DNA of 64,000 nt. Source: Takakia lepidozioides. Taxonomy: Eukaryota > Streptophyta > Takakiopsida > Takakiales > Takakiaceae. The stretch covers positions 48,234,001-48,298,000 of the forward strand of contig CM060733.1 of NCBI GenBank assembly GCA_030704615.1, read 5' to 3'. The first letter of the stretch is position 1. Every line of letters begins with the position of its first letter. Below are positions 32,655 through 45,211 of the stretch, in pieces. The notes below the pieces were generated by a model. That model was not told where the DNA came from and made no database searches. It saw nothing but the letters and a program-made list of their open reading frames with translations. A program made the position numbers and the translations under genes.

Positions 32655-33480
32655 ATATCCAATCGATGATGAGCTTTGCGGATTGCACACTGCAAGAAGG
32701 AGGGCGACGAGGGGCAGTCGGCGGGAAGAAGCCTCTCGAGAAGCCTACGAACCGCGCTTGTCACTGCACAAATTCGGGCCTTTCATGATTTGTATTGGGC
32801 AGGAATGAACTCGGCATCAATTACCCACCCGTACCCACTCGACACTTTTCAAACTCTTGGTTTATTTTCTCTGAAAGATCATTCTTTTGTCCGGGTACGG
32901 ACTTCTCAGTCTTACTAGTTAGGGTTTGTGCAACCAAACCAAATCCAAGTTCTTTTGCTGTAATCTTTTCTTGTTGGACATGTTCCTGCAGTGGAGTAGA
33001 GATTGAAAGGATCTTGTCTATGGGTACATGATCAGTTGTTCTTAAGAAAGAAGATAGACTCTTGCGGAAGAGATCCTAAGTTTTGGTGTCACTGCATTCC
33101 AAGCCTTAAATACCCTTTAGATGTTCTTGTTAACTCTTGTATGGAACAAGTTGCTACTTCGTATTTATTATTAACACTAAGATCATAATATGATTGATTT
33201 GTTGATTCACAACTTTTGAAGCATATCTCTCATTGTGTTGTCTACTTGACTCTTTAATTTGTGTGACCTAAATAGAAGTTGGTTGGGTGAAAGAAGATGA
33301 GGTTTTGGTCCAAATAATTTGAGATTTGAAGAAGTTTTGAGATTCGGAAGGTGACTAGTGATTTCAACTTAACATCCCGAGATAAATAATGAGCAATTGC
33401 ATATTTAATCCTAACCATCCAATGAAAGGCATTCAAGAGGTATTCAATTGATTAAGAAGTAGGCTCCAATTGTTGTCCTA
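32655..33480 (-). pseudogene. inverted 5' fragment of a KNOX A/B-like gene
   Basis: Reverse-complement similarity to 8,440-9,080 and to 38,810-39,200/39,884-40,100. It includes the GGGCAGGAATGAACTCGGCATC segment, TTTTGTCCGGGTACGGACTT and GGGTTTGTGCAACCAAACC. It faces the fragment at 31,730-32,447 across the hairpin, so two KNOX promoter fragments lie in inverted order. No coding exon is present. Confidence 0.7.
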
Positions 33481-35282
33481 GTGGACAATAATAGTAATCA
33501 TCAGGTCTCTCTCTTTCCGAGTCTGCAAATAGAGAATGGTAGGTTTTGTGCACACCTTCATGTAGTTGAAAAAAGCCACATGGAAGTATTCTCTGAAGAT
33601 GCTTGAAACAGATTATAATTGTTACATTTGTAGTTGACTGAAATCAGTAGGTGATCGTGGGCCCAAACTTTACTGGCTTCCGAATTGCTCACAACTAAAA
33701 AGAGAATTATATTTCCGGGATCCCTGTTAACTGTCAACTTCAGTGATCCATTGAAAAATATATAATGATACTCCCATAGTTCACGGAGGCAAGTATTAAA
33801 ACTCAAAAAATTATCTAAAGATTATGCCCAACAACGGTCCTTCCTAATTCCTTCAAACCCTGCCAAATAATCAAACAAAATGTATAACTTAGTAAGGGTT
33901 AGTTATTTCAATATATCCAACAGCATTCCAAATCTTGAAATATTTTTGTCTAGTTGGGATGGACAGTAGTACACTAAAACCTACTAATATACCTATATCT
34001 AAAACATTTCCCTGCTTTTCTGCTACCACTGCAAGTTTTACCAATGAATGCCGAATGGACCCTTCAAAACATGGGGGGGCCAGAGAGACCATGTCATTGT
34101 TGACATTGTGCACCAACTGAGAGACAGGTTGGCTTACGGCACAGGGACAGGTTCACCTCTAGCATACTGTACCTTCCATTGTAGCATGACCAACAATGCC
34201 CAGGCGGTGGGCCCTGCAAGAAGAAACAACAAGGCTTTCTCATACAGCCACCAAAAATGGTCCACTGAATGGTAGGGAAATTAATTTCTTTGCCCGACCA
34301 GACAGGTCGATTGATTGGGACGCACCTCTAAAGTTCTCTAAAATATTCTACCCTGCGGAACAACTTCAAAATTGCAGGAGATCCACTGCCCATGGAACCT
34401 GGGCCTTAGGGTTCAAATTGGGCTACAACATAATGGTGCGGTGAGCCTGGTGGCACACTCCAAGAGCCTTTGGAAAAAGCGCAAAATACAAAAAACAAGA
34501 CAAGCTGCAGAGGCACTTCCATTCTCCGATCTTTCAAGGATAGCAACCAGCGGACTTGTGGGGCTATTAACTCACCACAGAATGGGGGAAGGTGGCCCCA
34601 CATGAGCCCTTTGACTTGACAACTGATCAACCGCTCTGAAAACTGCTCATCAGGTGGTGAGCTTTGGGCTTCTCGCACCAAGGTTTTTTTAAGGTATGTC
34701 TGGTGACTGGACAAGTCACTGGAAAGACACTCTATAGATATTTGTAAGATATTATACATTATTATTTTTGTAGGTAGCCTAGTTGGATGAAATTAGTATA
34801 TGATCTGGCCTCAAATCCTTCTGAATTGCTCACAACTAAAAAGCAAGTTATTTTCCCTGGGTTCCACCTGGCTTGAGGCAGACGAGTCCTCACTCATTAT
34901 ATATATATATATATGTGAAGGAAACTGAAACAGGGAAAAAAATGTTGGGGGTTTTTATTTATATTTATTATCATTATTATTTTTCTTACAAATAACAAGA
35001 AAAAAAAACCCGAGCAGTTTACAGAGCCATAAAAGGCACTTATCCAATAAGCCTGGATGAGGAGCTTTCATATATATATATATGTATATGGTCTTTAGAA
35101 AAGAGAAACTGGAACAACTTGTTAGTATTCTGTATTCAAAAAAATAAAAATACAACCCATGAGATTTTATTTATATCATGGGTATATATGTAAATTGTGA
35201 GTTTGTTTTTTGGTTTAACGTCATCCAGTGAGTGTGAATGTTACATCTAGCGCTTTTCCCTCATTCAATATCAACTACCAAC
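33481..35282. other. repeat-rich intergenic DNA
   Basis: No gene. 33,640-33,730 and 34,795-34,870 share CGAATTGCTCACAACTAAAAAG, also present inverted at 46,470-46,500. 34,050-34,560 is a plus-strand copy of the dispersed repeat whose minus-strand copies are at 14,330-14,800 and 47,240-47,770. AT dinucleotide runs lie at 34,898-34,915 and 35,072-35,085. Confidence 0.55.
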
Positions 35283-35540
35283 AGCCACTAGCTCAGTTGG
35301 ATGGTGCACTGAGTGCCACCCCAGATGATTCTGGGGTCAAATCCTGCTACTTGACTGATGTTGGTAGGTACTTGTCCCCCTTCCCTTGGGCGATGTCCCA
35401 TGCGGCCCTTCAAAACATGAGGGGCTAGGCCATCCCAATCGTCCTTCCTAACATCATTGCACAGACTAACAGACCGGTTGACTTACTCCATAAATAAGGG
35501 TAGGGAAATGATTTTTTTGCCCAATGTATACATATTCAAT
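35270..35540 (+). mobile_element. tRNA-derived SINE-like repeat
   Basis: The head carries a pol III A box (TAGCTCAGTTGG at 35,289-35,300) and a B box (GGGTCAAATCC near 35,334-35,345) at tRNA-like spacing. A non-tRNA body follows (CCTTCAAAACATGAGGGGCT). Body copies without a clear head occur at 34,065 (+), 47,700 (-) and 14,740 (-). It cannot fold as a proper tRNA acceptor stem, so it is a retroposon and not a tRNA gene. Confidence 0.65.
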
Positions 35541-35875
35541 TAGGGGCTATTGACTATGTACCCCCAACTCATTTGCCCAGTTTGGGAAGGTCAAGCAACC
35601 CGACACTGTGGGAAGAGCCAATCAGTGGGCCGCGGGAGGAGGCTAGCGTAAAAGTAGGAGGGTCGATGTGCTTGTGCTGGACATCAATTGCCATCACAAA
35701 CCTATCATAATGTGCCACCTGTTATACAGCCACATGCCTGCACGTGGTAGACTATCAATGTCGCCACATAGGCGTAGGTAGAATAGACAGGTGGCACCGC
35801 TAGCCACTTTTGAAAATGGAAAAAAAGAAGTTATTTTAGTTTTGGTAGAGTGGGTCTTGATACCCAGTAGAAAAC
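35541..35875. other. intergenic stretch, nothing recognised
   Basis: No gene or repeat unit was identified. Confidence 0.4.
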
Positions 35876-35879
35876 CTGC

Positions 35880-37480
35880 CGACTATTAACCTGAACTGGT
35901 TGGCACGTGCGGTGAACGCTTCTCGCTTCTCAGGCCCTTCTTCCCGCTTGCTTGGACCCTCTCTCGCATCTGCATCCTTCTCTTCCGTGCAATCAGAAAA
36001 AATTATCACATCTGCGGTAACTTTGGACGAGCTGAAATATCGATGAAATTCGTAACAGCTTTGATTTGCACATATCGTGATGATGTGTTTACAGTAAGCT
36101 CCATCCTGCTGCAATGATCTCATATGGTTCTGTAGTAATGTCTCCTGTTTGAATTGTGAGCGGAGAAGTGGAAATATCCAGTCGTGCTGTCGTGCACTAA
36201 GCTGATCTGTTATCTATTGTGTTATTTTTCTTGAATCACGCAGACCGCGTCATGGATCAAGGATCAACAATATGGTGTTTTCTAGAAACCTGCCCAATGG
36301 CTGGTCTGGTTGCATTCATCATATTTTATGGACTATAATGTGATCCAGAGTGGTGAATCTCTTTGGTCAATTTCCTTCTTACACCCATTCATCAGCGCCC
36401 TATCAGCTCTCTGTTGTTGTTGTAGCTTTGTTGTCAAAGAGTGGATGAGACACTTGTGAAATTAGGGGCTCTAATATTGTGCAATCAATGTAATTCCCAT
36501 AGTTTATGCTGTGTTCTATGGTCGACTCGCTGTGCTTCCTAAATTATGGACATGTAGTGGACACTGCTTGTTTGACCAGCCATGGATCAGTGCGTGTGAA
36601 GGTTGCAATAGTCCATGGCTTTCTTGTGCAGGAGAAGCCTCTAAAACAGACAAACGCTTGCACTTTTTTTCTGTTTGCAGGATCAACATACATATCATCC
36701 TTTCAGAGGTACACATTTATTGCCCAAGTGAGTCTTATTTGTTTGCAGAAGAGACAACTGAAATTAGATCTAACCCACAGCTCAGAGCTAGCCTCAGCTG
36801 ATCCTCTTCTTTACTAGCAGTATATTGCTGATTATGCATCAAGCCCTCAATTTCAGAATTCTTCTATACAGTCGCTTGACATTACTTGTCATGAAAGCTC
36901 TCAGTGGTTTCTGGCCTGGCAATGTAATCTTGTCTCTGAAAAACCCTAGAACTGTTCCAACTCGGAGATTGTTGAGTGGGAGAATTTGACCAATGCCACT
37001 AGGTTTTCTGGCTCCTTTGCTGAGACTAAAAGTTTGACCTCTGAAAACATATTAACTACGTTGAAATAAGTACAAGATAGGAAACGGCTCCTACTTAGCC
37101 TTTAATTCTCCGTTTCGTGAACAGTGAAATAATCGTATCGAGATTGGATCATTACCTAGGCTGTCTCTGAAACTGTCACAAGCTCACACCAAATGCAATT
37201 CATTTTTTGATAACTACCCTATCATATGTATGCATGTGTGACATCATATGGTGGAGATTAATGAAGATGCTTGTACAGAGTTAAGTAAGTCTAAAGTCTG
37301 TTTCAGTTCTCTATCTGACCTATTCCGGGTGTCCAGAAGCATCTGATCGGCTCAGTTGTTGGCCTCTAGACTTAATGGTATTTCTTTCAAATAGGCACAA
37401 CTTCATTTCAGATCACTTTGGATCCCTGCCGTCGATGTCCAATATAGTCCAATACAGTACGTAGGATTGTGGGCATTGTT
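35880..37480 (+). pseudogene. KNOX pseudogene fragment (5' region joined to intron 3 remnants)
   Basis: 36,130-36,820 aligns with the leader regions of KNOX A and B, including TCATCCTTTCAGAGGTACAC at about 36,697. From about 37,315 it aligns with the third intron of A (ACCTATTCCGGGTGTCCAGA, CATCTGATCGGCTCAGTTGT, then ACAACTTCATTTCAGATC). Coding exons 1 to 3 are missing between these parts. A fragment of the 32,448 hairpin arm is at about 37,005-37,075. Confidence 0.65.
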
Positions 37481-38640
37481 TTAGATAAGTGATTTTCAGC
37501 AGTTGTAATAAGAGCTAAGTATAATTGCAGATAACTGGATAATATTTCCTCTCTTTCAAGTTCATAATGCACTTCCCAAGTAGTTTCCTATGTACCCTTC
37601 AAAGTTCAATGTATGCTGCTCAGCCACTAAACTCCCACTGAATTCTAACTTCCTCTAGAGATGTCGCAATGGGAGCTCAAGTGATTCAGGGATACAGGTT
37701 TGACAATATATACATGAACTAGCACCCACCCTCCCCACATCCTCGCGAGATTCCTTAATATGTTTGGTGATCATGCAAACGGGCAGGGCTTGCATCAATT
37801 TCCTGTCTCAATTCGGATTAAAGTTTCCACGTATGTACCCTGAAAGGACCATGGATGGCTCAGGGAGGTTTAGAACTACTTATTGTGTATCCAGCTGTCT
37901 GTAGATGTATGATAGGTATGTATATACATGTACAGATAGCCTCCATGGTCTACATTCGAGAAGGGACATCTCCACTACATACTGTACAGCTTTCCGGCCT
38001 GGTGCATATTTTGGGCCACTGTCTCTTGCAGTACTATCGTACATGATCAGAAACTTTAGAACTAGCATGCATCCAGTTCTAACACATTCTCTCTCATCTC
38101 CACAATGTTATGCATGCTGAAACCCCTCCCCTTCTACCTGTCGCTTTGTAAAATTTCTGCTCCACATCCCAGCAAAAATCTCAAAGCGTCAGTCACCTCA
38201 ATGTCAACATGTTTGTATAGTCGATCCTTGAAGGCAGTAACGTCCATAAGGTACTCGACCTGCAAACTCCAAAGGATAATTACTTTAGATGTTAACCGAG
38301 GTACAGCACCATTTGCTGATGGTGCCTCATGAATAATAGTCTCGCAGTGGGATCTTTCAACAGTCTTAGTCAGCTAATTGCTGTTGCCTATTCAATGCAC
38401 ACACTTATAAGTAGTAGGTTTTAGGCATGGTCATCTCTCAAGGCTTCATAGAACATGAGAAGAGCACAAGAAGAGTACAAAGAGGAAGAGGGAGACTATT
38501 TTGCAGCTCACCAGAGCTTCGCAACCACCATGCCCACTAACATACTTTTTTCTCATCCCCTCCTCACAGTAACCTCGCCATGAAGGCCATGAAGGCGTCC
38601 AAATGGGACACCGTCCAAGGGAAGGGGGAGAAGAGCATAC
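37481..38640. other. intergenic region
   Basis: No gene is supported. Short open stretches lack recognisable domains. Confidence 0.4.
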
Positions 38641-38740
38641 CACACCAGTCAGGTAGCAGGATTTGACACCAGAATCATCTGGGTGGCACTCAATGCACTA
38701 ACCAACTGAGCTATTGACTGTTGGTTAAGATTCTATTACC
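38641..38740 (-). mobile_element. SINE-like head, minus strand
   Basis: The reverse complement reads TAGCTCAGTTGGTTAGTGCA (A box) and GGTGTCAAATCCTGC (B box). It is close to the head at 35,289-35,350, so it belongs to the same tRNA-derived family. Confidence 0.6.
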
Positions 38741-39197
38741 GAACTATTGTAGTTCTTATGATTAAATAGTCCCAGGCTGCACTTCAACTACTATCCACAA
38801 AGTAACATTTGGAGCCTACTTCTTAACTTTACATCATTTGAATGCCTTTGATTGGATGGTTTGAGTTAAATATGCACTTGCTGACAATTAATCTTGGGAG
38901 GTTTGAGATAGTGACCTTTCGAATCTCAAAACTTTTTGCACCAAAATCCTCCCCTCATTTCACATAACCGCCGCCATATTATGATCTTCGTATAAATAAT
39001 CAATATGAATTTAATTTACACTTTCTTGGGCAAGGGTCTATGGACACCTGAGGTAGCCATAGAAAAGATTCTTTCAATCTCTATCAGAGTGCATGACATG
39101 TTCAACAAGAAAAGCAACAGTGGGGCACTAGTTAAGATTACAGCAAAGGACTTGGATTTTGGTTGCATAAACCCTAACTAGTAAGCCCCGGGATTCC

Positions 39198-39891
39198 TTC
39201 CTTACCAGTGTTCGTCTGGTATTGGACTGAGCACCTGGTATCAACCCTGGTAACAAACAACCCTGGTATTAGAGAACAGACCGGCCTGGTCCCAGATCTG
39301 AGATGCCTAGGCCGATATATACCAGTGCAGAGACGAATTAGATTTTGGAAAAAAAGGCGGTAACCAGACGCGTCTGGCTCATTGTTGATACTAGCTCAGC
39401 ACATTTTGCAGCGGTTACTCCACTGGTATCAATGGTTTCTATACTGCTGCGAGACTTTGGGGGATTTTGTGCACTACGGGCAAGTATGGGCTCATTTTGG
39501 AATCTGCCGTGACTTTTGTGACCTGATTTGTGTCTGATATGTGCATCTCTCGGTTGGTGTCTTGTATACCAGATTGTGTTGTGTAATACATCTAGAAGCT
39601 TCATAATTCATTCCCACTTTGGCCTCATTTGCATGCTTCACTAGTTGTTTTCGTGATGAATTTGTTACTGGTTTGATCCCATTCGCCATCATTGATACCA
39701 GCTGGTATTAATTAGCTAATCACACCTGTATTGATACCAGTGCATAAGTAATTCACCATACCTTCATTATAGATACCAGACTGGTATGTAAATTCAAGCA
39801 ATCCTCTGGTACTTCATTCTGGCAGCCACCCATATACCAGGCCCAGCCTGGTATCTCAAAATGCCAATACCAGACCAACACTGATCCTTAC
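39198..39891. mobile_element. hAT-type MITE in the KNOX B promoter
   Basis: A 678-bp insertion (39,206-39,883) has 20-base terminal inverted repeats: CAGTGTTCGTCTGGTATTGG on the left and its complement with one mismatch on the right. Flanking 8-base duplications are TTCCTTAC and ATCCTTAC (one mismatch). The homologous spot in KNOX A (GTCCTTAC at 8,830-8,837) is an empty site. CAGTG termini with an 8-bp duplication are typical of hAT transposons. The interior is rich in CTGGTA/TACCAG words, as in hAT subterminal repeats, and has no transposase. Confidence 0.9.
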
Positions 39892-41246
39892 CCCGGACAA
39901 AAGAATCTTGCAAAGAATTAAAACTGTGAGTTTGAGAAGTGTAGAGTTGGGTGGGTAATCGATGCCGAGTAGATACCTGCCCAATACGATCGTGAAAGGC
40001 CCCACATTTGTTGGCAGGCGTGAAATGTCACATCGCAGTGACAAGCCCAGCACGCTTTCCAGGCTTCTTCCTGCCTGCTCTCTCAAGGCTTTCTTGTGTG
40101 CAATCCGCAAAGCTCATCACCGCTGCTGTACTGGGGCTCAGACATCTCTCTCAATTTTCTGCTGAACCAGCGTTCTGTTGCTTTCCGGCTTCTCTTTTCA
40201 TGATATGCTTACAGGTAAGGTTGGACATCCTTTTGCAATGACCTCATCACGCGTGCTCGACTATGCTGATCTCTCGGTTTCCTCTCGTTTCGTTCTGTGA
40301 GCAGAGAAGTGGAGATCTCAAGCTTCATCTGATGCTTCGTAGATTCATTTCTCTAATTAAGCCGATCTATTATCTGTGGTGTTTTTTCTCTTGGACCCTC
40401 GTTTCATCTTGTGAGCAGAGGAGTGCAAACCTCAAGCTTTGCAGTCTCATTGCTCTAAGCTCATCCATTGTCTATGGTGTTAACGTTTTTCTTGGACCTA
40501 GATCAAACTGCTTCAGGAATCACCTGCAGCCGTACGTATTGAACCATATATATAGACGCAGATTACTGTGGTCCAATTACACCGACAGGTGCTCTCCAGA
40601 AATCTGCCCAGCATTTTTAGCTATAGAAGCTCCAACCTCCAATGAATGTCGTTGCCGTAGTTGCACCTGTGTATCATTTCTGTACCACTGTGGTCTTGCT
40701 TACCTTCCTGGATCACGCCCACAGCATGTGGGAACAGCCACATTGATGATATTCACTAGGATCTGATGAGGTTTCCAGAAATTTGGGATGATTGAGCAAA
40801 AGAAATCTCTAACAGAGCGTTCATGTCGAATGGTGCATTTTTTCTCTAGTGTTTGCAGGATTATACGTTTACAGGATCATAATTGTCTTCCGCATCCTTT
40901 CAGAGGTACATATCTACGCACAAGTGAGCCTCTGGGATGTCTTAATATTTGTGCAGAAGGGAGACAGGTCTGAAAGTAGATCTGAGCCACAGGAGAGCCA
41001 CAGAGGGGAGGGCATTCTTGTGATTTATGAATAACCGGGGTTCCTAGTAAATGTCAAAACTTACATGTAATATAAGTCCTCCTGAAAGCTCTTATTGACG
41101 TACATTTGGGTATTACATCAGAGTGGACATTAGAATGGACTCATGAAGCCTGAGATGTGTAAGACCTTCATCGCCATTTTCTATAATGTGTACTTATTCT
41201 GGTGAAGTGCCTTCCTTCAGGTCAGACCCGTCACCAAATTATAGTG
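39892..41246 (+). promoter_or_regulatory. 5' leader and promoter region of KNOX B
   Basis: Homologous to 8,837-10,415 in front of KNOX A. Conserved elements include TCACATCGCAGTGACAAGC at about 40,028, TCATCCTTTCAGAGGTACAT at about 40,889 (leader exon boundary) and GTGAGCCTCTGGGATGT at about 40,925. Just before the start codon, 41,155-41,210 matches part of the right arm of the hairpin at 32,448-32,650. Confidence 0.5.
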
Positions 41247-44200
41247 ATGGCATCCAACTTCCAGTGGGACATCGATGTTCCCGAGTTGCAACAAGCTCCC
41301 AGTTGGGACGTTTCTCAGAGACAAGATTCGCTCACCAGGCTGGATCCCACGGAGAGCTTAGTTTACTACACTCAAACGCCGAACGACTATATGGAGAATT
41401 CTGAAGTTCAAGGCGGAATGCAAAACCTACGCAAGGAAAGTAAAGGCAAGGAGAAGGTCATGGAGCCCGAGGAATCAGAGGAAGATAGACATTTTCTTAC
41501 AACTAACCATGTTGCCGCTGAGGTGGATCTCTGTCAGGATGGACCAGGCAGAGCGCTGACCTTTATGGACAGAGAGACTCATTCAGATCAGAAGAGATTC
41601 GAGGAGGTAGTGCTCATGACTATAATCCTCTTTGCGGTTTTAGTTCTGAAAATGTGATATACTGTCTCGTTCTATTCGTGCAGATCTAGTATTTAATCTA
41701 GCGCTTAGGTCACCATTCGGGTCTAATCGCTACTGAACTGGATTTCCCTCAGGTTAGAATGATTGCGGAGCTGCAGCAGTTTTTCGGCTTTTCGGACACA
41801 GAAAATGCAAATCTGCAGAGATCGGACTACCAGGTACCACTACTAAAAATGTTTTTCCATCCAGCTTGAGATGGTCATCTCCTCTTTACAATAGTACCCT
41901 AGAAACGAAAGTGTGATAGCTGATACTGTCTTCAACTCTCCAATGTTGTAGACTTTTTTCCTGTTTTTATGACCTTTCAAAAACCACCTCATTTCCTAGC
42001 TACATATTGGGGTACTACATGTGGTGTATTGATCATTTTCCTGACATGGATGCAATTTAAATTGGGTGATCAATCATGCAGACTGACTGGGACAACGAGC
42101 TTCGGGAAGAAACAGACTGGGAAACTGAGAAACAGAAAGCAAAAATTGTAGCACACCCCTTATATCCAGACCTGATGGCAGCCCATGTGGCTTGTCAACG
42201 GGTCGTGACACCTATGGATCAGACCCCATACCTTGACTGGCAGTTGGCGCAGGCTCAAGCTGAAGCAACCAATAAGTATTGTGTTGTGTACCGTGATGAG
42301 CTCGATACCACCCCAGAAGAGAAGGCGGAGCTTGATGTATTCATGGTAAGGAACCCCTAATAATTAATAGAAGATGGGATTCCAGTACCTAGATCAGTCA
42401 CCAAGGTTCAATTTACGGAAGAGTAGGCTTTAGAGTCAGTCACCTACTGGAAAGCACCTACTGGAAAGCTCAACAGCGTTCTTTCCTTGAAAGCTACAAA
42501 GTCATATATATGTGGCATGAACTATATGATAGAGCCTACGTGTACCTCAAAGGGCAAGTATCCACAAGAGGACCAGGCTTAATATTATTTAGGCCAACTT
42601 TGCGGTCAGGGTCATCTTTTCTCTGTGTGTACATGGCATCATATGGCCGAGATTTAATGCTACTGAAGAGCTAAGCGACGATTCAATTCTCGGTACATCT
42701 ATTCCAGGTGTACAGAGCATCTGACTCTGTTCTTGGCCGAGCTGCTATCTAGATGGACAACTTCATTTCAGATTCTTGCTTGTTAGCATACATTGACATC
42801 TGTCTTTATGCTGCAAATGGCGCAGCTCCTAGATAGGTTGATTTATGAAGCACTTGTCGTTTGGATTTTGGATTTTGCAGGTCCACGATATTATGCTAAT
42901 CACTGCCTACAAGGATCAGCTGCAGCAACGTCTTAACGGGGCTGTGAGAGAAGCTATGATGTTCTGCTGGAACACAGAGCAGGAACTCTACAAACTGACA
43001 GGTAAGGAGAACTTGGTGCATGTATGTGTTAGTACGTACTGCAAGATAGGGTAGCCGCGGATTGGAGACACCTGATCCAGGAAATTGAGCTCAAGCCATT
43101 GTACTTCCTTTAGCCTAGCTAGAGGATGTTAAAGGGTCTAACGCCCGAGCTGCGTTGCCTGGTTTATATAAGTTGTACAGAGGTAACTAATTTGGAAGGG
43201 CACTATGAACGTCCAGTTATCTGCAAGTTTAAATACTTGGCTGCTCTTATTACAACTGTTCTTGGAAATGTACTTACCCTTGGAAATTAACAATGCGTGG
43301 ACTCTGCAGGAGCATCCCCTGTTTATGGCAAAGGAGCAGCTACTGTGTCTGATAAAGGTGCAAAATTCAAGGGCAAATTCAGTGCAGGTGACCCAAACTT
43401 GGATTATACTAGGGGTTTCGGGCCAGTACTGCGACCTACTGAGACAGACCATTATACAAACGTGGAACGCTTACGTCAGGAGCTCATGCCCGACCTCAAG
43501 GAGGCAAGCATTTATGATTCTGCCTTCACTTTCTTAATGATAGACCTCATACTTGTCTGAACCTTGCTAGTGCTGTAGCTAGCTAGCTTGCGAGTGTAAT
43601 TCTATCACTAACCATCACAGCTTTGAGCAGTGTCTTAATACAAACAAACTGACTGCTCAATTTCGATGCTCTGAAGATGTTAAGCAATCTGTGGAGCAAG
43701 CTTTCGGGTAGCATGCTAAAGATTTTGATCATGATGTTAGCTCGATCGATGGTTGTTGACCTCTCTTGCCTGATTGCTGCAGCCATATATTGTGGATGGT
43801 GTACTGTAGTAGAAAACGCGTACACATGCATAGAAGACTTGTGGGCCACTGGAAGTGATTGTAGTACAAATTTCACAAGTCATGTGCAGGCATACAGGAA
43901 AAAACTCTTTGCGATTCGAGAGGAGATATTGCGCACGGGACGGGTTGGTGAATTGCCGGAAGGCTCCACGACCGTATTGAGGGCCTGGTGGCGTGCGCAC
44001 ATCGAATGTCCTTATCCCACGGTAAACACGCCCGTATCCAACCAGATAATGAGCCAGCGAGTATACAGACTTCTAATGTAACTTCGTATTGCATTTGTAT
44101 TACCATCCTAGATCATCACAATATGAAAAACGACTCATCATTTTGTTGGATTACTTGTATGTACCTTAATATAATTGTTGTACGCTTGTATCTAAGCTGC

Positions 44201-45211
44201 AGGAGGACGAGAAGGAGAGATTCAGCCGACAGACAGGGCTGCCACTGAAGTTGGTGAACAACTGGTTCATCAACCAGCGGAAACGAAACTGGCACGGTAT
44301 TAATCATCATTTCGCGGCATCCTCTTCAGAACGAATCACAAAACAAAAGCTCAGCTGGTACGTGAGAGTACCCAATTTCTCTGATAGGAAACGGTTCTCG
44401 ACCTATATGTCTCTAAACTCTCGAAGGGCAATTCAAGTCATCACAGAAGTCACGATCGTCCACAAATACAGACGATCGTTCAGTCCAGAAACTCTTAACC
44501 ATATTTTCAAGACAGATTTCAAAACCAGTCCAGAAGCTTTTGACTAGCTATCCCTCCATATCTGCAAGTGTCAATGGATCAGGCCATCTCCATATCCGAC
44601 TGCACTATAGAATAGTGGCAGCCAAAGAGGCTAGCGGATATCAAGTTTGGGGCCTTAACTCTACATTTAAGTAGAAGTCTTGACCGTTCCAGACATTGGT
44701 TTGTTTGGGGCCCGCATTTTCCCCTTGTTCGGCTCAATGGCTCAGGCAGTTTGTAGGGAATTCAGATTCCTTGAAACATGAGCGAGAGAAGTTCTCTCGA
44801 GAGAGACTATTAAGTACTGCAAATTAAAGCATTTGTAAACTCAGATAGGCCAAACCAAGGATGGCATGATGTGATAACATTGCATGCATTGCTCCTGCAT
44901 GCATGCAGTAGCATTATCTGGATTCAAACAAGGGGCCGCATGGAACTATTAGAGAGGCTAGATAAGATAGGTAACACAACGAAGAGTCTAAAGCCTTATA
45001 GGTACTCCAAAGAATTTTTTCCCTCTTTTGGTCACGTTTGGGCTTACTAACTTCTGCTTCTGTTTTTTTTTGTAGTGAATTTCACGTGGAGTCTGGCCTC
45101 GGGTCTGCTGGGCCGAGTAACTTACAGCCCATGGCTACCGCTAATTGGCCGAGCTCCAGTTATAGTTACAATCTGCGCCCGGAAGAACAGTGGCCACAGG
45201 ACTTCAATTGA
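41247..45211 (+). CDS. KNOX gene B: intact class II KNOTTED1-like homeobox protein, about 480 aa
   Basis: Eight exons join in one open frame: 41,247-41,606; 41,753-41,833; 42,082-42,345; 42,881-43,001; 43,310-43,503; 43,890-44,021; 44,203-44,357; 45,076-45,211 (TGA). KNOX1 is in exon 3 ([20 protein letters not shown]), KNOX2 in exon 4 ([20 protein letters not shown]), ELK in exons 5-6, TALE homeodomain in exons 6-7 with [12 protein letters not shown], then [14 protein letters not shown]. The NWH ending and GFGP block before ELK fit class II KNOX factors, nuclear regulators that dimerise with BELL proteins. The Ser/Pro/Gln-containing tail comes from exon 8. Intron 5 is GC-AG (GAG|GCAAGC); the others checked are GT-AG. 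Start and splice sites agree with gene A. This is the best candidate for a functional gene in the window. Confidence 0.9.

Noticed and set aside
35289-35350. Possible tRNA gene at the A and B boxes
   Set aside because: No acceptor stem or complete cloverleaf can be formed, and related copies with different flanks occur; it fits a SINE head.
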